Part shown: positions 36,658 to 45,316 of the stretch, piece after piece
How the letters are laid out: the number at the start of each line of letters is the position of its first letter
Numbering within the stretch: the first letter of the stretch is position 1
Assembly (NCBI RefSeq): GCF_011751865.2
Contig: NZ_CP061770.1
Location: 1,426,001 to 1,490,000 of the forward strand
Length of the DNA stretch: 64,000 bases
Source: Salinibacterium sp. ZJ70
GTDB lineage: Bacteria; Actinomycetota; Actinomycetes; Actinomycetales; Microbacteriaceae
Reading direction: 5' to 3'
The notes under the pieces: generated by a model
The model's input: the letters and a program-made list of their open reading frames with translations, nothing else
The model's database searches: none
Told to the model about the DNA's origin: nothing
Made by a program: the position numbers and the translations under genes

Positions 36658-38736
36658 TCAGCGCACGTGGCCGGCGGCCTCCATGTTGCGCAGCTCCTTC
36701 TTGAGGTCCTGCAGCTCGTCGCGCAGCCGTGCCGCGAGCTCGAACTTGAGCTCACCCGCGGCCTGCAGCATCTGCTCGTTGAGGTCGGAGATGATCGACT
36801 CGAGCTCGTTCGCACCGGCAGCCCCACGACCTTCGCGTCGCAGATTCGGCGTGGGCGACTTGCGCCTCGAGCCGTCAGCCGTCGAGCGGCCCGCGAGCAG
36901 CTTGGCGGTGTCGGCACCCTCGCGTGCGAGCACATCCGTGATGTCGGCGATCTTCTTGCGCAGCGGTTGCGGATCGATGCCACGCTCGGCGTTGTAGGCC
37001 ATCTGCAGCTCACGGCGGCGGTTGGTCTCGGAGATCGCGAACTTCATCGAATCGGTGAGCTTGTCCGCGTACATGTGCACCTCGCCGGAGACGTTGCGCG
37101 CCGCGCGGCCGATCGTCTGGATGAGCGAGGTCGAGGAGCGGAGGAATCCCTCCTTGTCGGCGTCGAGGATCGCCACGAGCGACACCTCCGGGAGGTCGAG
37201 CCCTTCACGCAGCAGGTTGATGCCGACGAGCACGTCGTAGACGCCGCTGCGCAGCTCGGTGAGCAGCTCCACACGGCGCAGTGTGTCGACATCCGAGTGC
37301 AGGTAGCGCACCTGCACACCCGCTTCCATGAGGTAGTCGGTGAGCTCCTCTGCCATCTTCTTCGTGAGGGTCGTCACGAGCACTCGCTCGTCGCGCTCGG
37401 CGCGGAGCCTGATCTCCTCGAGGAGGTCGTCGATCTGGCCGAGACTCGGCTTGACGATGATCTGCGGGTCGATGAGACCCGTCGGACGGATGATCTGCTC
37501 CACGACGCCATCGGCCATGCTGAGCTCGTACTTGCCGGGCGTCGCGGAGAGGTAGACCTTCTGCCCCACGCGGTTGAGGAACTCCTCCCACCGCAGCGGA
37601 CGGTTGTCGAGCGCGCTCGGCAGCCGGAAGCCGTGCTCCACAAGCGTGCGCTTGCGGCTCGCGTCGCCCTCGTACATCGCGCCGATCTGCGGCACGGTCA
37701 CGTGCGACTCGTCGATGACGACGAGGAAGTCGTCGGGGAAGTAGTCGAGGAGCGTGTTCGGCGGCTCCCCGGGATTGCGGCCATCGATGTGGCGCGAATA
37801 GTTCTCGATGCCGTTGCAGAAGCCGATCTGCTCCATCATCTCGAGGTCGAACCCGGTGCGCATGCGCAGACGCTGCGCCTCCAGGAGCTTGCCCTGCTTC
37901 TCGAGCTCGGCGAGCCGCTCGGCGAGCTCGATCTTGATCGAGGCGATCGCGCGGTGCATCGACTCGGGGCTCGCCGCGTAGTGGGTCGCGGGGAACACGG
38001 ACACGGAGTCGAGCTTGCGGACGACCTCCCCCGTGAGCGGGTGCAGCGAGTACAGCGCCTCGATCTCGTCGCCGAACATCTCGATCCGCACCGCGAGCTC
38101 TTCGTAGACGGGGATGATCTCGATGGTGTCGCCGCGCACACGGAACTTGCCGCGCGAGAAGTCGATGTCGTTGCGCTCGTACTGCATGTTGATGAATGCG
38201 CGCACGAGCTTGTCGCGCGAGATGCGGTCCCCCACCTGCAGCGCGACCATCGCACCCAAGTACTCCTCCGCCGCCCCGAGGCCGTAGATGCATGACACGG
38301 TCGAGACGACGATGACGTCGCGCCGACTGAGCAGGGAGTTGGTGGTCGAGTGGCGCAGGCGCTCGACCTCGGCGTTGATCGAGGAGTCCTTCTCGATGAA
38401 CGTGTCCGTCTGCGGAACGTACGCCTCGGGCTGGTAGTAGTCGTAGTAGCTCACGAAGTACTCGACGGCGTTGTGCGGCATGAGCTCGCGGAACTCGTTC
38501 GCGAGCTGGGCGGCGAGTGTCTTATTGTGCGCGAGCACGAGGGTCGGACGCTGCACCTGCTCGATGAGCCACGCCGTCGTGGCCGACTTTCCCGTTCCGG
38601 TGGCGCCGAGCAGCACGATGTCGGATTCGCCCGCCTGTACGCGATGCGTGAGCTCCGCGATGGCCGTCGGCTGATCGCCGCTGGGCGTGTACTGGCTGAC
38701 GACCTCGAACGGTCGCACCGAGCGCGTGGGCTGCAT
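36658..38736 (-). CDS. uvrB: Excinuclease ABC subunit B
   Basis: UvrB (692 aa) verifies damage and recruits UvrC. It is a superfamily 2 helicase: Walker A GATGTGKS at residues 44-51, the damage-wedging beta-hairpin region [15 protein letters not shown] near 95, Walker B VIDESH, motif [11 protein letters not shown], and a C-terminal UVR coiled-coil ([20 protein letters not shown]). The start ATG 38736 follows TAGGCT by 7 bases; GTG 38754 is open upstream but lies in the coaE end. uvrB, uvrA and uvrC lie in series on this strand. Confidence 0.97.
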   Translation of the reverse strand: MQPTRSVRPFEVVSQYTPSGDQPTAIAELTHRVQAGESDIVLLGATGTGKSATTAWLIEQVQRPTLVLAHNKTLAAQLANEFRELMPHNAVEYFVSYYDYYQPEAYVPQTDTFIEKDSSINAEVERLRHSTTNSLLSRRDVIVVSTVSCIYGLGAAEEYLGAMVALQVGDRISRDKLVRAFINMQYERNDIDFSRGKFRVRGDTIEIIPVYEELAVRIEMFGDEIEALYSLHPLTGEVVRKLDSVSVFPATHYAASPESMHRAIASIKIELAERLAELEKQGKLLEAQRLRMRTGFDLEMMEQIGFCNGIENYSRHIDGRNPGEPPNTLLDYFPDDFLVVIDESHVTVPQIGAMYEGDASRKRTLVEHGFRLPSALDNRPLRWEEFLNRVGQKVYLSATPGKYELSMADGVVEQIIRPTGLIDPQIIVKPSLGQIDDLLEEIRLRAERDERVLVTTLTKKMAEELTDYLMEAGVQVRYLHSDVDTLRRVELLTELRSGVYDVLVGINLLREGLDLPEVSLVAILDADKEGFLRSSTSLIQTIGRAARNVSGEVHMYADKLTDSMKFAISETNRRRELQMAYNAERGIDPQPLRKKIADITDVLAREGADTAKLLAGRSTADGSRRKSPTPNLRREGRGAAGANELESIISDLNEQMLQAAGELKFELAARLRDELQDLKKELRNMEAAGHVR

Positions 38737-38743
38737 GTCTTCC

Positions 38744-38749
38744 AGCCTA
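38744..38749 (-). promoter_or_regulatory. -10 box of uvrB overlapping the coaE stop codon
   Basis: TAGGCT (38749-38744) is followed by GGAAGAC and ATG 38736. Its first three bases are the TAG stop codon of coaE. Confidence 0.5.
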
Positions 38750-39364
38750 GGCACGACCCCGGACGTCGTGCAGGGTGCCCCACAGCTCGTCGACCTGCCG
38801 CAGTGTCTCGTCGAGGGTGCTGTTGGCGTCGATCACATGATCGGCGATCGCGAGACGCTCGGGTTCCGGCGCCTGCGACGCGATGCGGCGTCGCGCCTCC
38901 GTCTCGTCCATGCCCCGATCTTCGACGAGTCGGCGCAGGCGTTCCCCTTCATCTGCGCTCACGACGATGACGCGGTCGAACTCGTCAGTGCGCGATGCAC
39001 CCGTCTCGGTGACGAGCAGGGGAACGTCGTAGACGACGATCGCGTCTGGATCTGCGTCGAGTGCCGCCGCGAAGAGCTCGCGCGAGCGCCGCCACACGGC
39101 GGGGTGGGTGATGCCGTTGAGGATGCTCCGCGCACCCGCGTCAGCGAAGATGATCGCGCCGAGCGCAGGGCGATTCAGGGATCCGTCCGCGGCGAGCACC
39201 TCGGGTCCGAACGCCTCGACGATCTGCGCGAGTCCCGGTGTGCCCGGCTCGACGACTTCGCGTGCGACGACATCCGCGTCCACGACGACCGCCCCGAGCT
39301 CGGCGAGTCGACGCGCGACGGTGGACTTGCCGGAGGCGATGCCTCCTGTGAGGGCGAGGAGCAT
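38747..39364 (-). CDS. coaE: Dephospho-CoA kinase
   Basis: CoaE (205 aa) phosphorylates dephospho-CoA in the last step of coenzyme A synthesis. The P-loop GGIASGKST is at residues 7-15, [19 protein letters not shown] near 32 holds the conserved Asp, and the lid region has [21 protein letters not shown], shown here in part. It lacks the extra C-terminal UPF0157 domain of mycobacterial CoaE. It lies immediately upstream of uvrB, as is usual in actinobacteria. Confidence 0.96.
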   Translation of the reverse strand: MLLALTGGIASGKSTVARRLAELGAVVVDADVVAREVVEPGTPGLAQIVEAFGPEVLAADGSLNRPALGAIIFADAGARSILNGITHPAVWRRSRELFAAALDADPDAIVVYDVPLLVTETGASRTDEFDRVIVVSADEGERLRRLVEDRGMDETEARRRIASQAPEPERLAIADHVIDANSTLDETLRQVDELWGTLHDVRGRA

Positions 39365-39408
39365 TCCCTCATCGTCCCACGGGTATGCCGCCGCACGTGC
39401 GCTCCCCG

Positions 39409-39414
39409 TAGCAT
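39409..39414 (+). promoter_or_regulatory. -10 box of the DUF4126 gene
   Basis: TAGCAT (39409-39414) is followed by GGCGGC and ATG 39421. It is a typical leaderless arrangement. Confidence 0.5.
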
Positions 39415-39420
39415 GGCGGC

Positions 39421-40041
39421 ATGCTCGAGCTGCTCACCGGTGCCGGCCTTGCCGCCGCTGCAGGACTCAACGCCTACATCCCGATCCTCGTCATGGGGCT
39501 CGCGGGCCGATTCGACTGGATCCAGCTTCCCGCGGGGTGGACCTGGCTCGAGAACGAGTGGGTTCTCGGCATCTTCGGGGTGCTGCTGGTGGTGGAGGTC
39601 ATCGCCGACAAGGTGCCCGCCGTCGACTCGGTCAACGACTGGATCCAGACCGTGGTGCGCCCCGCATCCGGTGGGCTGGTCTTCGCGGGCGGCGTCGGCA
39701 CCGAGACAGTCGCCGTCACCGATCCGGACACATTCTTCGGCTCAGGGGCCTGGATTCCGATCGTCGTCGGGATCGTCCTCGCGCTCGTCGTGCATCTCGC
39801 CAAGTCGTCGATCCGTCCGCTCGCGAACATCAGCACCGCGGGCGTCGCCGCCCCCGTGCTGAGCACCGCTGAGGATGGCGCGAGCCTCCTGATGGTGATT
39901 CTCGCGCTCGTGGCACCCGCACTGGTGGCGATCGGCCTGGTGCTCATGCTCATCGCGTTCATTGCCGTGCTGCGCCGGATGCGTCGCCACCGTCGCGAGC
40001 GTGCCGCCGCGGAGAGCACTCCCCCGGCGTTCCTCGCCTGA
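39421..40041 (+). CDS. DUF4126 family membrane protein
   Basis: The 206-aa protein has the DUF4126 pattern: an N-terminal helix with GAGLAAAAGLNAYIPILVMG, shown in part, then a conserved VEVIADKVPAVDSVND segment near residue 60, and further helices (GIVLALVVHLAKSSIRP, LVAPALVAIGLVLMLIAF). The C-terminus is a short basic and Ala-rich cytoplasmic tail. The family's function is not known. It is the only plus-strand gene between coaE and rpsA and has its own leaderless promoter. Confidence 0.85.
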   Translation: MLELLTGAGLAAAAGLNAYIPILVMGLAGRFDWIQLPAGWTWLENEWVLGIFGVLLVVEVIADKVPAVDSVNDWIQTVVRPASGGLVFAGGVGTETVAVTDPDTFFGSGAWIPIVVGIVLALVVHLAKSSIRPLANISTAGVAAPVLSTAEDGASLLMVILALVAPALVAIGLVLMLIAFIAVLRRMRRHRRERAAAESTPPAFLA

Positions 40042-40068
40042 CGCGCACTCACCCGTGAGACGCCGAAT

Positions 40069-40114
40069 GGCCGGCCCCCGAAGGGACCGGCCACCGGTGA
40101 AGCCCAGAGGGCTT
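40069..40114 (-). terminator. Hairpins ending rpsA (and DUF4126)
   Basis: GGCCGGCCCC (40069-40078) and GGGACCGGCC (40083-40092) form a GC stem whose minus-strand RNA has a UUCG tetraloop, typical of efficient terminators. A second small hairpin AAGCCC-aga-GGGCTT (40100-40114) overlaps the rpsA stop codon. The larger one also faces the convergent DUF4126 gene. Confidence 0.75.
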
Positions 40115-41576
40115 AGGAGTTGCTGCTGAGCTTCTCGCGCAGAGCCGCGAGCGACTCGTCGTCGGCGAGGGTTCCCACCGAGCTGCTGTCGGACGAGAAC
40201 GTGTTGCCAGCGGGACGAGCCGCCTCGAACGTGTCCTCGGCCTCGGCGGCCGCGACGATCTGCTTCTTGTGAGCCTCCCAGCGGGCCTGGGCAGCCGCGT
40301 ACTCGGCCTCCCACGCGTCGCGCTGAGCCTCGAAGCCCTCGATCCATTCGCCCGACGTGGCGTCGAAGCCCTCGGGGAACTTGTAGTTGCCCTGCTCGTC
40401 GTACTCCGTGACCATGCCGTAGAGCGCGGCGAGGCCCGAGTCGAACTCGGCGTTGTTCGGGTCGATGCCCTCGTTCGCCTGCTTCAGCGAGAGCGAGATG
40501 CGGCGACGCTCGAGGTCGATGTCGATGACCTTGACGAACACCTCGTCGCCGACCGAGACAACCTGCTCGGCGAGCTCGACGTGCTTGCCCGACAGCTCCG
40601 AGATGTGCACGAGGCCCTCGATGCCGTCCGCAACGCGAACGAACGCACCGAACGGAACGAGCTTGGTGACCTTTCCGGGCGCGATCTGGCCGATCGCGTG
40701 CGTGCGGGCGAAGACCTGCCACGGGTCCTCCTGGGTCGCCTTGAGCGAGAGCGACACGCGCTCGCGGTCCAGGTCGACCTCGAGGATCTCGACGGTGACC
40801 TCCTGGCCGACCTCGACGACCTCAGACGCGTGCTCGATGTGCTTCCACGAGAGCTCGGAGACGTGCACGAGGCCGTCCACGCCGCCCAGGTCGACGAACG
40901 CACCGAAGTTGACGATCGAGGAGACGACGCCCTTGCGGACCTGTCCCTTCTGGAGGTTGTTGAGGAAGGTCGAACGCGACTCCGACTGCGTCTGCTCGAG
41001 CAGCGCGCGGCGGCTCAGGACGACGTTGTTGCGGTTCTTGTCGAGCTCGAGGATCTTCGCCTCGATCTCCTGGCCGAGGTACGGCGTGAGGTCGCGCACG
41101 CGGCGGAGCTCGATGAGCGACGCCGGGAGGAAGCCACGGAGGCCGATGTCGACGATGAGTCCGCCCTTGACGACCTCGATGACCGAACCGGTGACAACAC
41201 CGTCGGCCTCCTTGATCTTCTCGACGTCGCCCCACGCGCGCTCGTACTGCGCACGCTTCTTCGACAGGATGAGGCGGCCTTCCTTGTCCTCCTTCTGGAG
41301 AACGAGGGCTTCGACGGTGTCGCCGACGGAGACCACCTCAGTGGGGTCGACGTCGTGCTTGATCGAAAGCTCGCGCGAGGGGATGACGCCCTCGGTCTTG
41401 TAACCGACGTCGAGGAGGACCTCGTCGCGGTCGATCTTCACGACGGTTCCTTCGATGAGGTCGCCGTCGTTGAAGAACTTGAGGGTCAGTTCGACCGCGG
41501 CCAGGAAGTCTTCAGCAGATCCGATGTCGTTGATGGCGACCTGCTTGGTAGCCGAGGCGGTCGTTGCGTTAGTCAT
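40113..41576 (-). CDS. rpsA: 30S ribosomal protein S1
   Basis: Ribosomal S1 (487 aa) helps position mRNA on the ribosome. Four S1 RNA-binding domains are visible in order, beginning near residues 35 ([21 protein letters not shown]), 122, 207 ([21 protein letters not shown]) and 292 ([20 protein letters not shown]); motif text is partial. The C-terminus is an acidic and Ala-rich tail. Length matches actinobacterial S1, which has four domains rather than six. It is monocistronic here, with its own terminator. Confidence 0.96.
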   Translation of the reverse strand: MTNATTASATKQVAINDIGSAEDFLAAVELTLKFFNDGDLIEGTVVKIDRDEVLLDVGYKTEGVIPSRELSIKHDVDPTEVVSVGDTVEALVLQKEDKEGRLILSKKRAQYERAWGDVEKIKEADGVVTGSVIEVVKGGLIVDIGLRGFLPASLIELRRVRDLTPYLGQEIEAKILELDKNRNNVVLSRRALLEQTQSESRSTFLNNLQKGQVRKGVVSSIVNFGAFVDLGGVDGLVHVSELSWKHIEHASEVVEVGQEVTVEILEVDLDRERVSLSLKATQEDPWQVFARTHAIGQIAPGKVTKLVPFGAFVRVADGIEGLVHISELSGKHVELAEQVVSVGDEVFVKVIDIDLERRRISLSLKQANEGIDPNNAEFDSGLAALYGMVTEYDEQGNYKFPEGFDATSGEWIEGFEAQRDAWEAEYAAAQARWEAHKKQIVAAAEAEDTFEAARPAGNTFSSDSSSVGTLADDESLAALREKLSSNS

Positions 41577-41681
41577 AAAGTGATTGCTCCGGATGGGGAC
41601 ATGATCGGGCCTGCGAGGCGGTGCTGCATGATGTGCTCCGCAGGCATACGGATATGGATGTCACGAATGCGACTCTCCAGA

Positions 41682-42665
41682 TTACCGCACTCCGCTCCTC
41701 TGCGCGACGACCCGCCGCACCGCGTCTTCGAGATCCGGCACCGCGAACTCGAAGCCCGCGCGGGTGAGGCGCTCCGGCAGCACCCATCGACTCTTGAGCA
41801 GAAGCTCGGTCTCGGTGCGGATGAGCCACGCACCCACCTCGAGCACCGGCCGAGGCGCGGGGATGCCGATCGGCATCCGCACCACGCGGCGCAGGGTGCG
41901 CATGAGCTCGACACCCTCGACGGGGTGAGGCGAGGAGAGGTTGATCGGACCGGTGAGCGTCTCGTCGTTCTCGATGAAGTCGAGAGCGCGCGCGACATCG
42001 TCGAGGTGGATCCAGCTGAACCGCTGCTGACCCCACCGTGCGGCGAAGCGGTGCTGGGTGCCGGCGGCGCGTCGCTCACGCGTGGAGAACCACGGGGTGT
42101 CCCACTGCGGCCCTCCCAGGCCCCAGCGCGCGAGCCGCAGCAGGGGGATGAGCGCGCTGCCGTCGCCGAGCACGATCGCTGTGCGGATCGCGACGCGGCG
42201 CGTCGACGGCAGCCCGCGAGCGAAGAACTCGTTCTCCCACGCAGTCGCAACCGACACCGAGAAACCGCTGCCGATCTCGCCATCGTCCTCGGTCATCGGG
42301 CGGTCCTCGGCATGCCGGTAGATCGTCGCTGTCGACGAGTTGATCCACAGCGGCGGCGGGGAGGCGACCGCCTCGATCGCGTCGCCGAGCTCACGCGTCG
42401 TCTGCACCCGTGAGCGCACGATCTCCGACCGGTTCGCCGCGTCGTAGCGGCAGTTGACGCTCTTGCCCGCGAGGTTCACGACCATCGCGCTGCCGTCGAT
42501 CACTCGACGGATCGCGTCGGCGTCACCCCACGTCGCGTCGGCACCGGAGCCGGGACGGCCGATCGTGCGCACCTCGCGCCCGGCTTCACGCCAGTGCGCG
42601 ACGAGCGCCTGGCCCATGAAACCGGAGGCGCCAGCCACGACGACCGGACCGCGTGCGGTGGTCAT
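41682..42665 (-). CDS. TIGR01777-type NAD-dependent epimerase
   Basis: The 327-aa protein is an extended short-chain dehydrogenase-like protein of the TIGR01777 (YfcH/SulA-like) family. The dinucleotide loop VVVAGASGFMGQAL is at residues 8-21, VVNLAGKSVNCRYDA near 61, the WINSSTATIYRHAEDRPMTE segment near 107 (in part), and the C-terminal DUF1731 region around LRRVVRMPIGIPAPRPVLEVG. The substrate is not known. ATG 42665 overlaps the stop of the DUF4166 gene by 4 bases, so it is the last gene of a coupled operon. Confidence 0.88.
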   Translation of the reverse strand: MTTARGPVVVAGASGFMGQALVAHWREAGREVRTIGRPGSGADATWGDADAIRRVIDGSAMVVNLAGKSVNCRYDAANRSEIVRSRVQTTRELGDAIEAVASPPPLWINSSTATIYRHAEDRPMTEDDGEIGSGFSVSVATAWENEFFARGLPSTRRVAIRTAIVLGDGSALIPLLRLARWGLGGPQWDTPWFSTRERRAAGTQHRFAARWGQQRFSWIHLDDVARALDFIENDETLTGPINLSSPHPVEGVELMRTLRRVVRMPIGIPAPRPVLEVGAWLIRTETELLLKSRWVLPERLTRAGFEFAVPDLEDAVRRVVAQRSGVR

Positions 42666-43288
42666 CCGTCGTCGTCGCCGACGCGCTCGACGTGGTAGCT
42701 GAACGCGCCCGCGTACTCGTACAGACGCCCGACGACCGGCAGGTCGATGGTGAGCGACACGTGCTGACGCCCGTCGTCGAGCGCGCGCTCGCGCACCGTG
42801 ATCCGCGGCGCCCACGACGGCGGCAGTGTGAATCGGAGGCCCGCGATGTCGACGCCCACCCGGCCCGAGGTGATCAGCAGGCCGTCTTCATCCGTCTCGA
42901 TGAACAGCTCGCTCACGAGCCGCTCCCCCGCACCCGCGCGCTGGCGCAGCCCTCGGCCCGTCCAGACGACACGGTCGGTCATCGTGCGGTCGCCGGAGGC
43001 GAAATGGAACCGACGGACGCTGATCTGGCCGTGCGGAGTCGGCACGTTCACGATCGTGAACGGCACCTGCTTCTCCCACACCGGCCATGCGATGTTCCAG
43101 CGGCCCAGCAGCGCGAGGACCGGCCACAGCCAGCGCCGCGGGGATCCGACGCGCGTGAACACGCCCTCACCGAGCCCGTGCGAACCGTAGGGCACGCCCC
43201 CGAAGTAGTCCGCGAGGGCGGGCGGCAGCTCTGTGATACGCCAGCCGAGGGCCGACGCCCACGGTGTGCCCGGCGTGCGGGTGCTCAC
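42662..43288 (-). CDS. DUF4166 domain protein
   Basis: This 208-aa protein matches the DUF4166 pattern: ALADYFGGVPYGSHGLGEGVF near residue 28 (in part), a hydrophobic stretch WLWPVLALLGRWNIAWP near 53, then beta-rich WTGRGLRQR and LRFTLPPSWAP. The function is unknown; the domain is often found fused or adjacent to TIGR01777-type epimerases, as here. GTG 43288 overlaps the DUF885 stop (GTGA), and the stop overlaps the epimerase start. Confidence 0.8.
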   Translation of the reverse strand: MSTRTPGTPWASALGWRITELPPALADYFGGVPYGSHGLGEGVFTRVGSPRRWLWPVLALLGRWNIAWPVWEKQVPFTIVNVPTPHGQISVRRFHFASGDRTMTDRVVWTGRGLRQRAGAGERLVSELFIETDEDGLLITSGRVGVDIAGLRFTLPPSWAPRITVRERALDDGRQHVSLTIDLPVVGRLYEYAGAFSYHVERVGDDDG

Positions 43289-44979
43289 GACAGCAGGCTC
43301 GCCCGAAGGGTGTCGAGACCGACGCCTCCCAGGTCGAGCGCGTTCTTGTGGAACTCGCGGAAGGAGAACCCGTCGCCTTCGCGGCGCTGCGCCTCATCGC
43401 GGATCTGCTCCCAGATGCGCTGCCCCACCTTGTACGACGGCGCCTGACCCGGCCATCCGAGGTAGCGGTTCACCTCGAAGCGCACGAACGAGTCGTTCAT
43501 GTTGACGTTGCGGCGCATGAACTCGAGCGCGAAGTCGGCGTCCCAGATGCCCTCGGAGTCGAGATCCTCGAGACCCCGCACGCGCGGCTTCGGCTTGCCG
43601 AGGTGCACGCCGATGTCGAGCACGACGCGCGCGGCGCGCATGCGCTGGCCATCGAGCATGCCGAGACGGTCGGCGGGGTCCTCGAGGTAGCCGAGCTCCT
43701 CCATGAGCCGCTCAGCGTAGAGCGCCCACCCCTCGGCGTGGCCGCTCGTGCCGGCGAGCTGACGCCGCCAGGTGTTGAGCTGGGCACGGTTGTAGACGGC
43801 CTGGCCGATCTGCAGGTGGTGACCGGGCACGCCCTCGTGGAACACGGTGGTCTTCTCACGCCAGGTGTCGAACTCGGTGACGCCCTCGGGCACGCTCCAC
43901 CACATGCGGCCGGCCCGGCTGAAGTCGTCGCTCGGGCCCGTGTAGTAGATGCCGCCCTCCTGAGTGGGAGCGATCATGCACTCGAGCGCGCGCACCGGCT
44001 CCGGGATCTCGAAGTGCGTCTCGCCGAGCTCGGCGACCACGCGGTCCGAGAGCTCCTGCATCCACGCCTGGAGCGCTTCGGTGCCGTGGAGCTTGCGCGA
44101 CTCATCCTTCTCGAGGTGGGCGATCGCCTCTTCGACGGTCGCGCCGGGGAGGATCTCCTGGGCGACGCGCGTCTGCTCGTCGATCATGCGCTCGAGCTCG
44201 GCGATGCCCCACTCGTAGGTCTCATCGAGGTCGATCTCGGCCCCGAGGAACGCGCGCGAGTGCAGGGCGTACATCTCGCGGCCGACGGCGTCGATGTCGG
44301 ATGCGGCGGGCAGCAGCTCCGTCTCGAGGAAGTCGGCGAGGCTCTGGTAGGCCGCAGCGGAGGCGTCCGCGCCCCGGGCGAGGTCGGCGACGACGCTCTC
44401 CGGGAGGGTTCCCTCGGTGGGAGCGGCGCCCTGCGCGAACGCGTGGAAGAAGCCGTCGGGGCGGCTGTTGCGGCGCGCCTGCTCGATGACCTCGCGCACC
44501 TGGCGCTTGGCCGGCACGACACCCTCTGCGATGCCCTGGCGGAGCGTCTCGATGTAGCCGTCGACGGCGGTCGGCACGTTGCCGAGGCGCTGGGCGATCG
44601 TCGCCCAGTCGTCTGCGGTGTCGGTGGGCATGAGATCGAAGGCGTCGCGGATGTCCTGGGCGGGCGAGGCGATGACGTTCAGGTCACGCAGGTGCAGGCG
44701 CGCCGCGTGCGACTCGAGCGAGAGGTTCGCCTCGGCGAGAAGGTCGGTCTTCGTGACGCGGTCGACATCGTCGACGGGCTCGGCCGCCTCGAGCTTCGCG
44801 ACGAGCTCCCGCGTGGCCTCAGCGAGGCGGTCGTGGCCAGCAGGTGAGCGGTCGCCCACCTCGCCGATGCGACCGGGGACTCCGATCATGATCGCGATCT
44901 CGGGAATGAGGTCGACGAGGGTGGTCACCCACTCCTCCGCGATCTGGTCGATGGGCGTGGTCGGGCGCTCATGAGTCAT
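43285..44979 (-). CDS. DUF885 family putative metallopeptidase
   Basis: The 564-aa protein belongs to DUF885, a family with a peptidase-like fold. A zinc-type motif FHEGVPGHH lies near residue 380, followed by the conserved GTSGHAEGWALYAERLMEELG (in part), which carries the third likely ligand Glu. RARVVLDIGVHLG-like and EFMRRNVNMND segments complete the family pattern. No signal peptide is seen, so it is predicted cytoplasmic. The peptide substrate is unknown. ATG 44979 lies 6 bases after TACGGT. Confidence 0.88.
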   Translation of the reverse strand: MTHERPTTPIDQIAEEWVTTLVDLIPEIAIMIGVPGRIGEVGDRSPAGHDRLAEATRELVAKLEAAEPVDDVDRVTKTDLLAEANLSLESHAARLHLRDLNVIASPAQDIRDAFDLMPTDTADDWATIAQRLGNVPTAVDGYIETLRQGIAEGVVPAKRQVREVIEQARRNSRPDGFFHAFAQGAAPTEGTLPESVVADLARGADASAAAYQSLADFLETELLPAASDIDAVGREMYALHSRAFLGAEIDLDETYEWGIAELERMIDEQTRVAQEILPGATVEEAIAHLEKDESRKLHGTEALQAWMQELSDRVVAELGETHFEIPEPVRALECMIAPTQEGGIYYTGPSDDFSRAGRMWWSVPEGVTEFDTWREKTTVFHEGVPGHHLQIGQAVYNRAQLNTWRRQLAGTSGHAEGWALYAERLMEELGYLEDPADRLGMLDGQRMRAARVVLDIGVHLGKPKPRVRGLEDLDSEGIWDADFALEFMRRNVNMNDSFVRFEVNRYLGWPGQAPSYKVGQRIWEQIRDEAQRREGDGFSFREFHKNALDLGGVGLDTLRASLLS

Positions 44980-44985
44980 GCATCC

Positions 44986-44991
44986 ACCGTA
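44986..44991 (-). promoter_or_regulatory. -10 box of the DUF885 operon
   Basis: TACGGT (44991-44986) is followed by GGATGC and ATG 44979, a leaderless arrangement driving the DUF885-DUF4166-epimerase operon. Confidence 0.45.
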
Positions 44992-45025
44992 GCCCGAGGG
45001 CCCGACAGCGCACAGGACGTAGGGC

Positions 45026-45295
45026 CTACTCGAGCTCGAGGTCGCGTGCGAGCATCGCGGCGAGCTCGTCGAGCACTGCATCCGCGCCGTCGCCGTCGGC
45101 GGCGACGGTGACCTCCTGACCGCAGTCCACACCGAGCGACAGCACGCCCAGGATGCTCGCGGCGTTGACCGTGCGGCCCGACGGCCCTGTGAGGGTCACG
45201 GGCATGCCCGCGCCCGCCGCCGCCTGCGAGAACAGGGCGGCAGGGCGTGCGTGCAGGCCGACCGAAGATGCGACGACGACGCGACGCTCAAGCAT
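45026..45295 (-). CDS. ptsH: Phosphocarrier protein HPr
   Basis: HPr (89 aa) carries phosphate from enzyme I to the PTS sugar transporters. The phospho-accepting His15 lies in GLHARPAAL. The regulatory serine position of HPr is Ser47 (NAASILGVLSLG), so HPr kinase-type control would be possible if that kinase exists, which cannot be told here. GAGGAG stands before the ATG. It follows polA by 21 bases on the same strand; no other PTS gene is in the window. Confidence 0.95.
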   Translation of the reverse strand: MLERRVVVASSVGLHARPAALFSQAAAGAGMPVTLTGPSGRTVNAASILGVLSLGVDCGQEVTVAADGDGADAVLDELAAMLARDLELE

Positions 45296-45316
45296 GCGTG
45301 CTCCTCAGGGAAAGGG

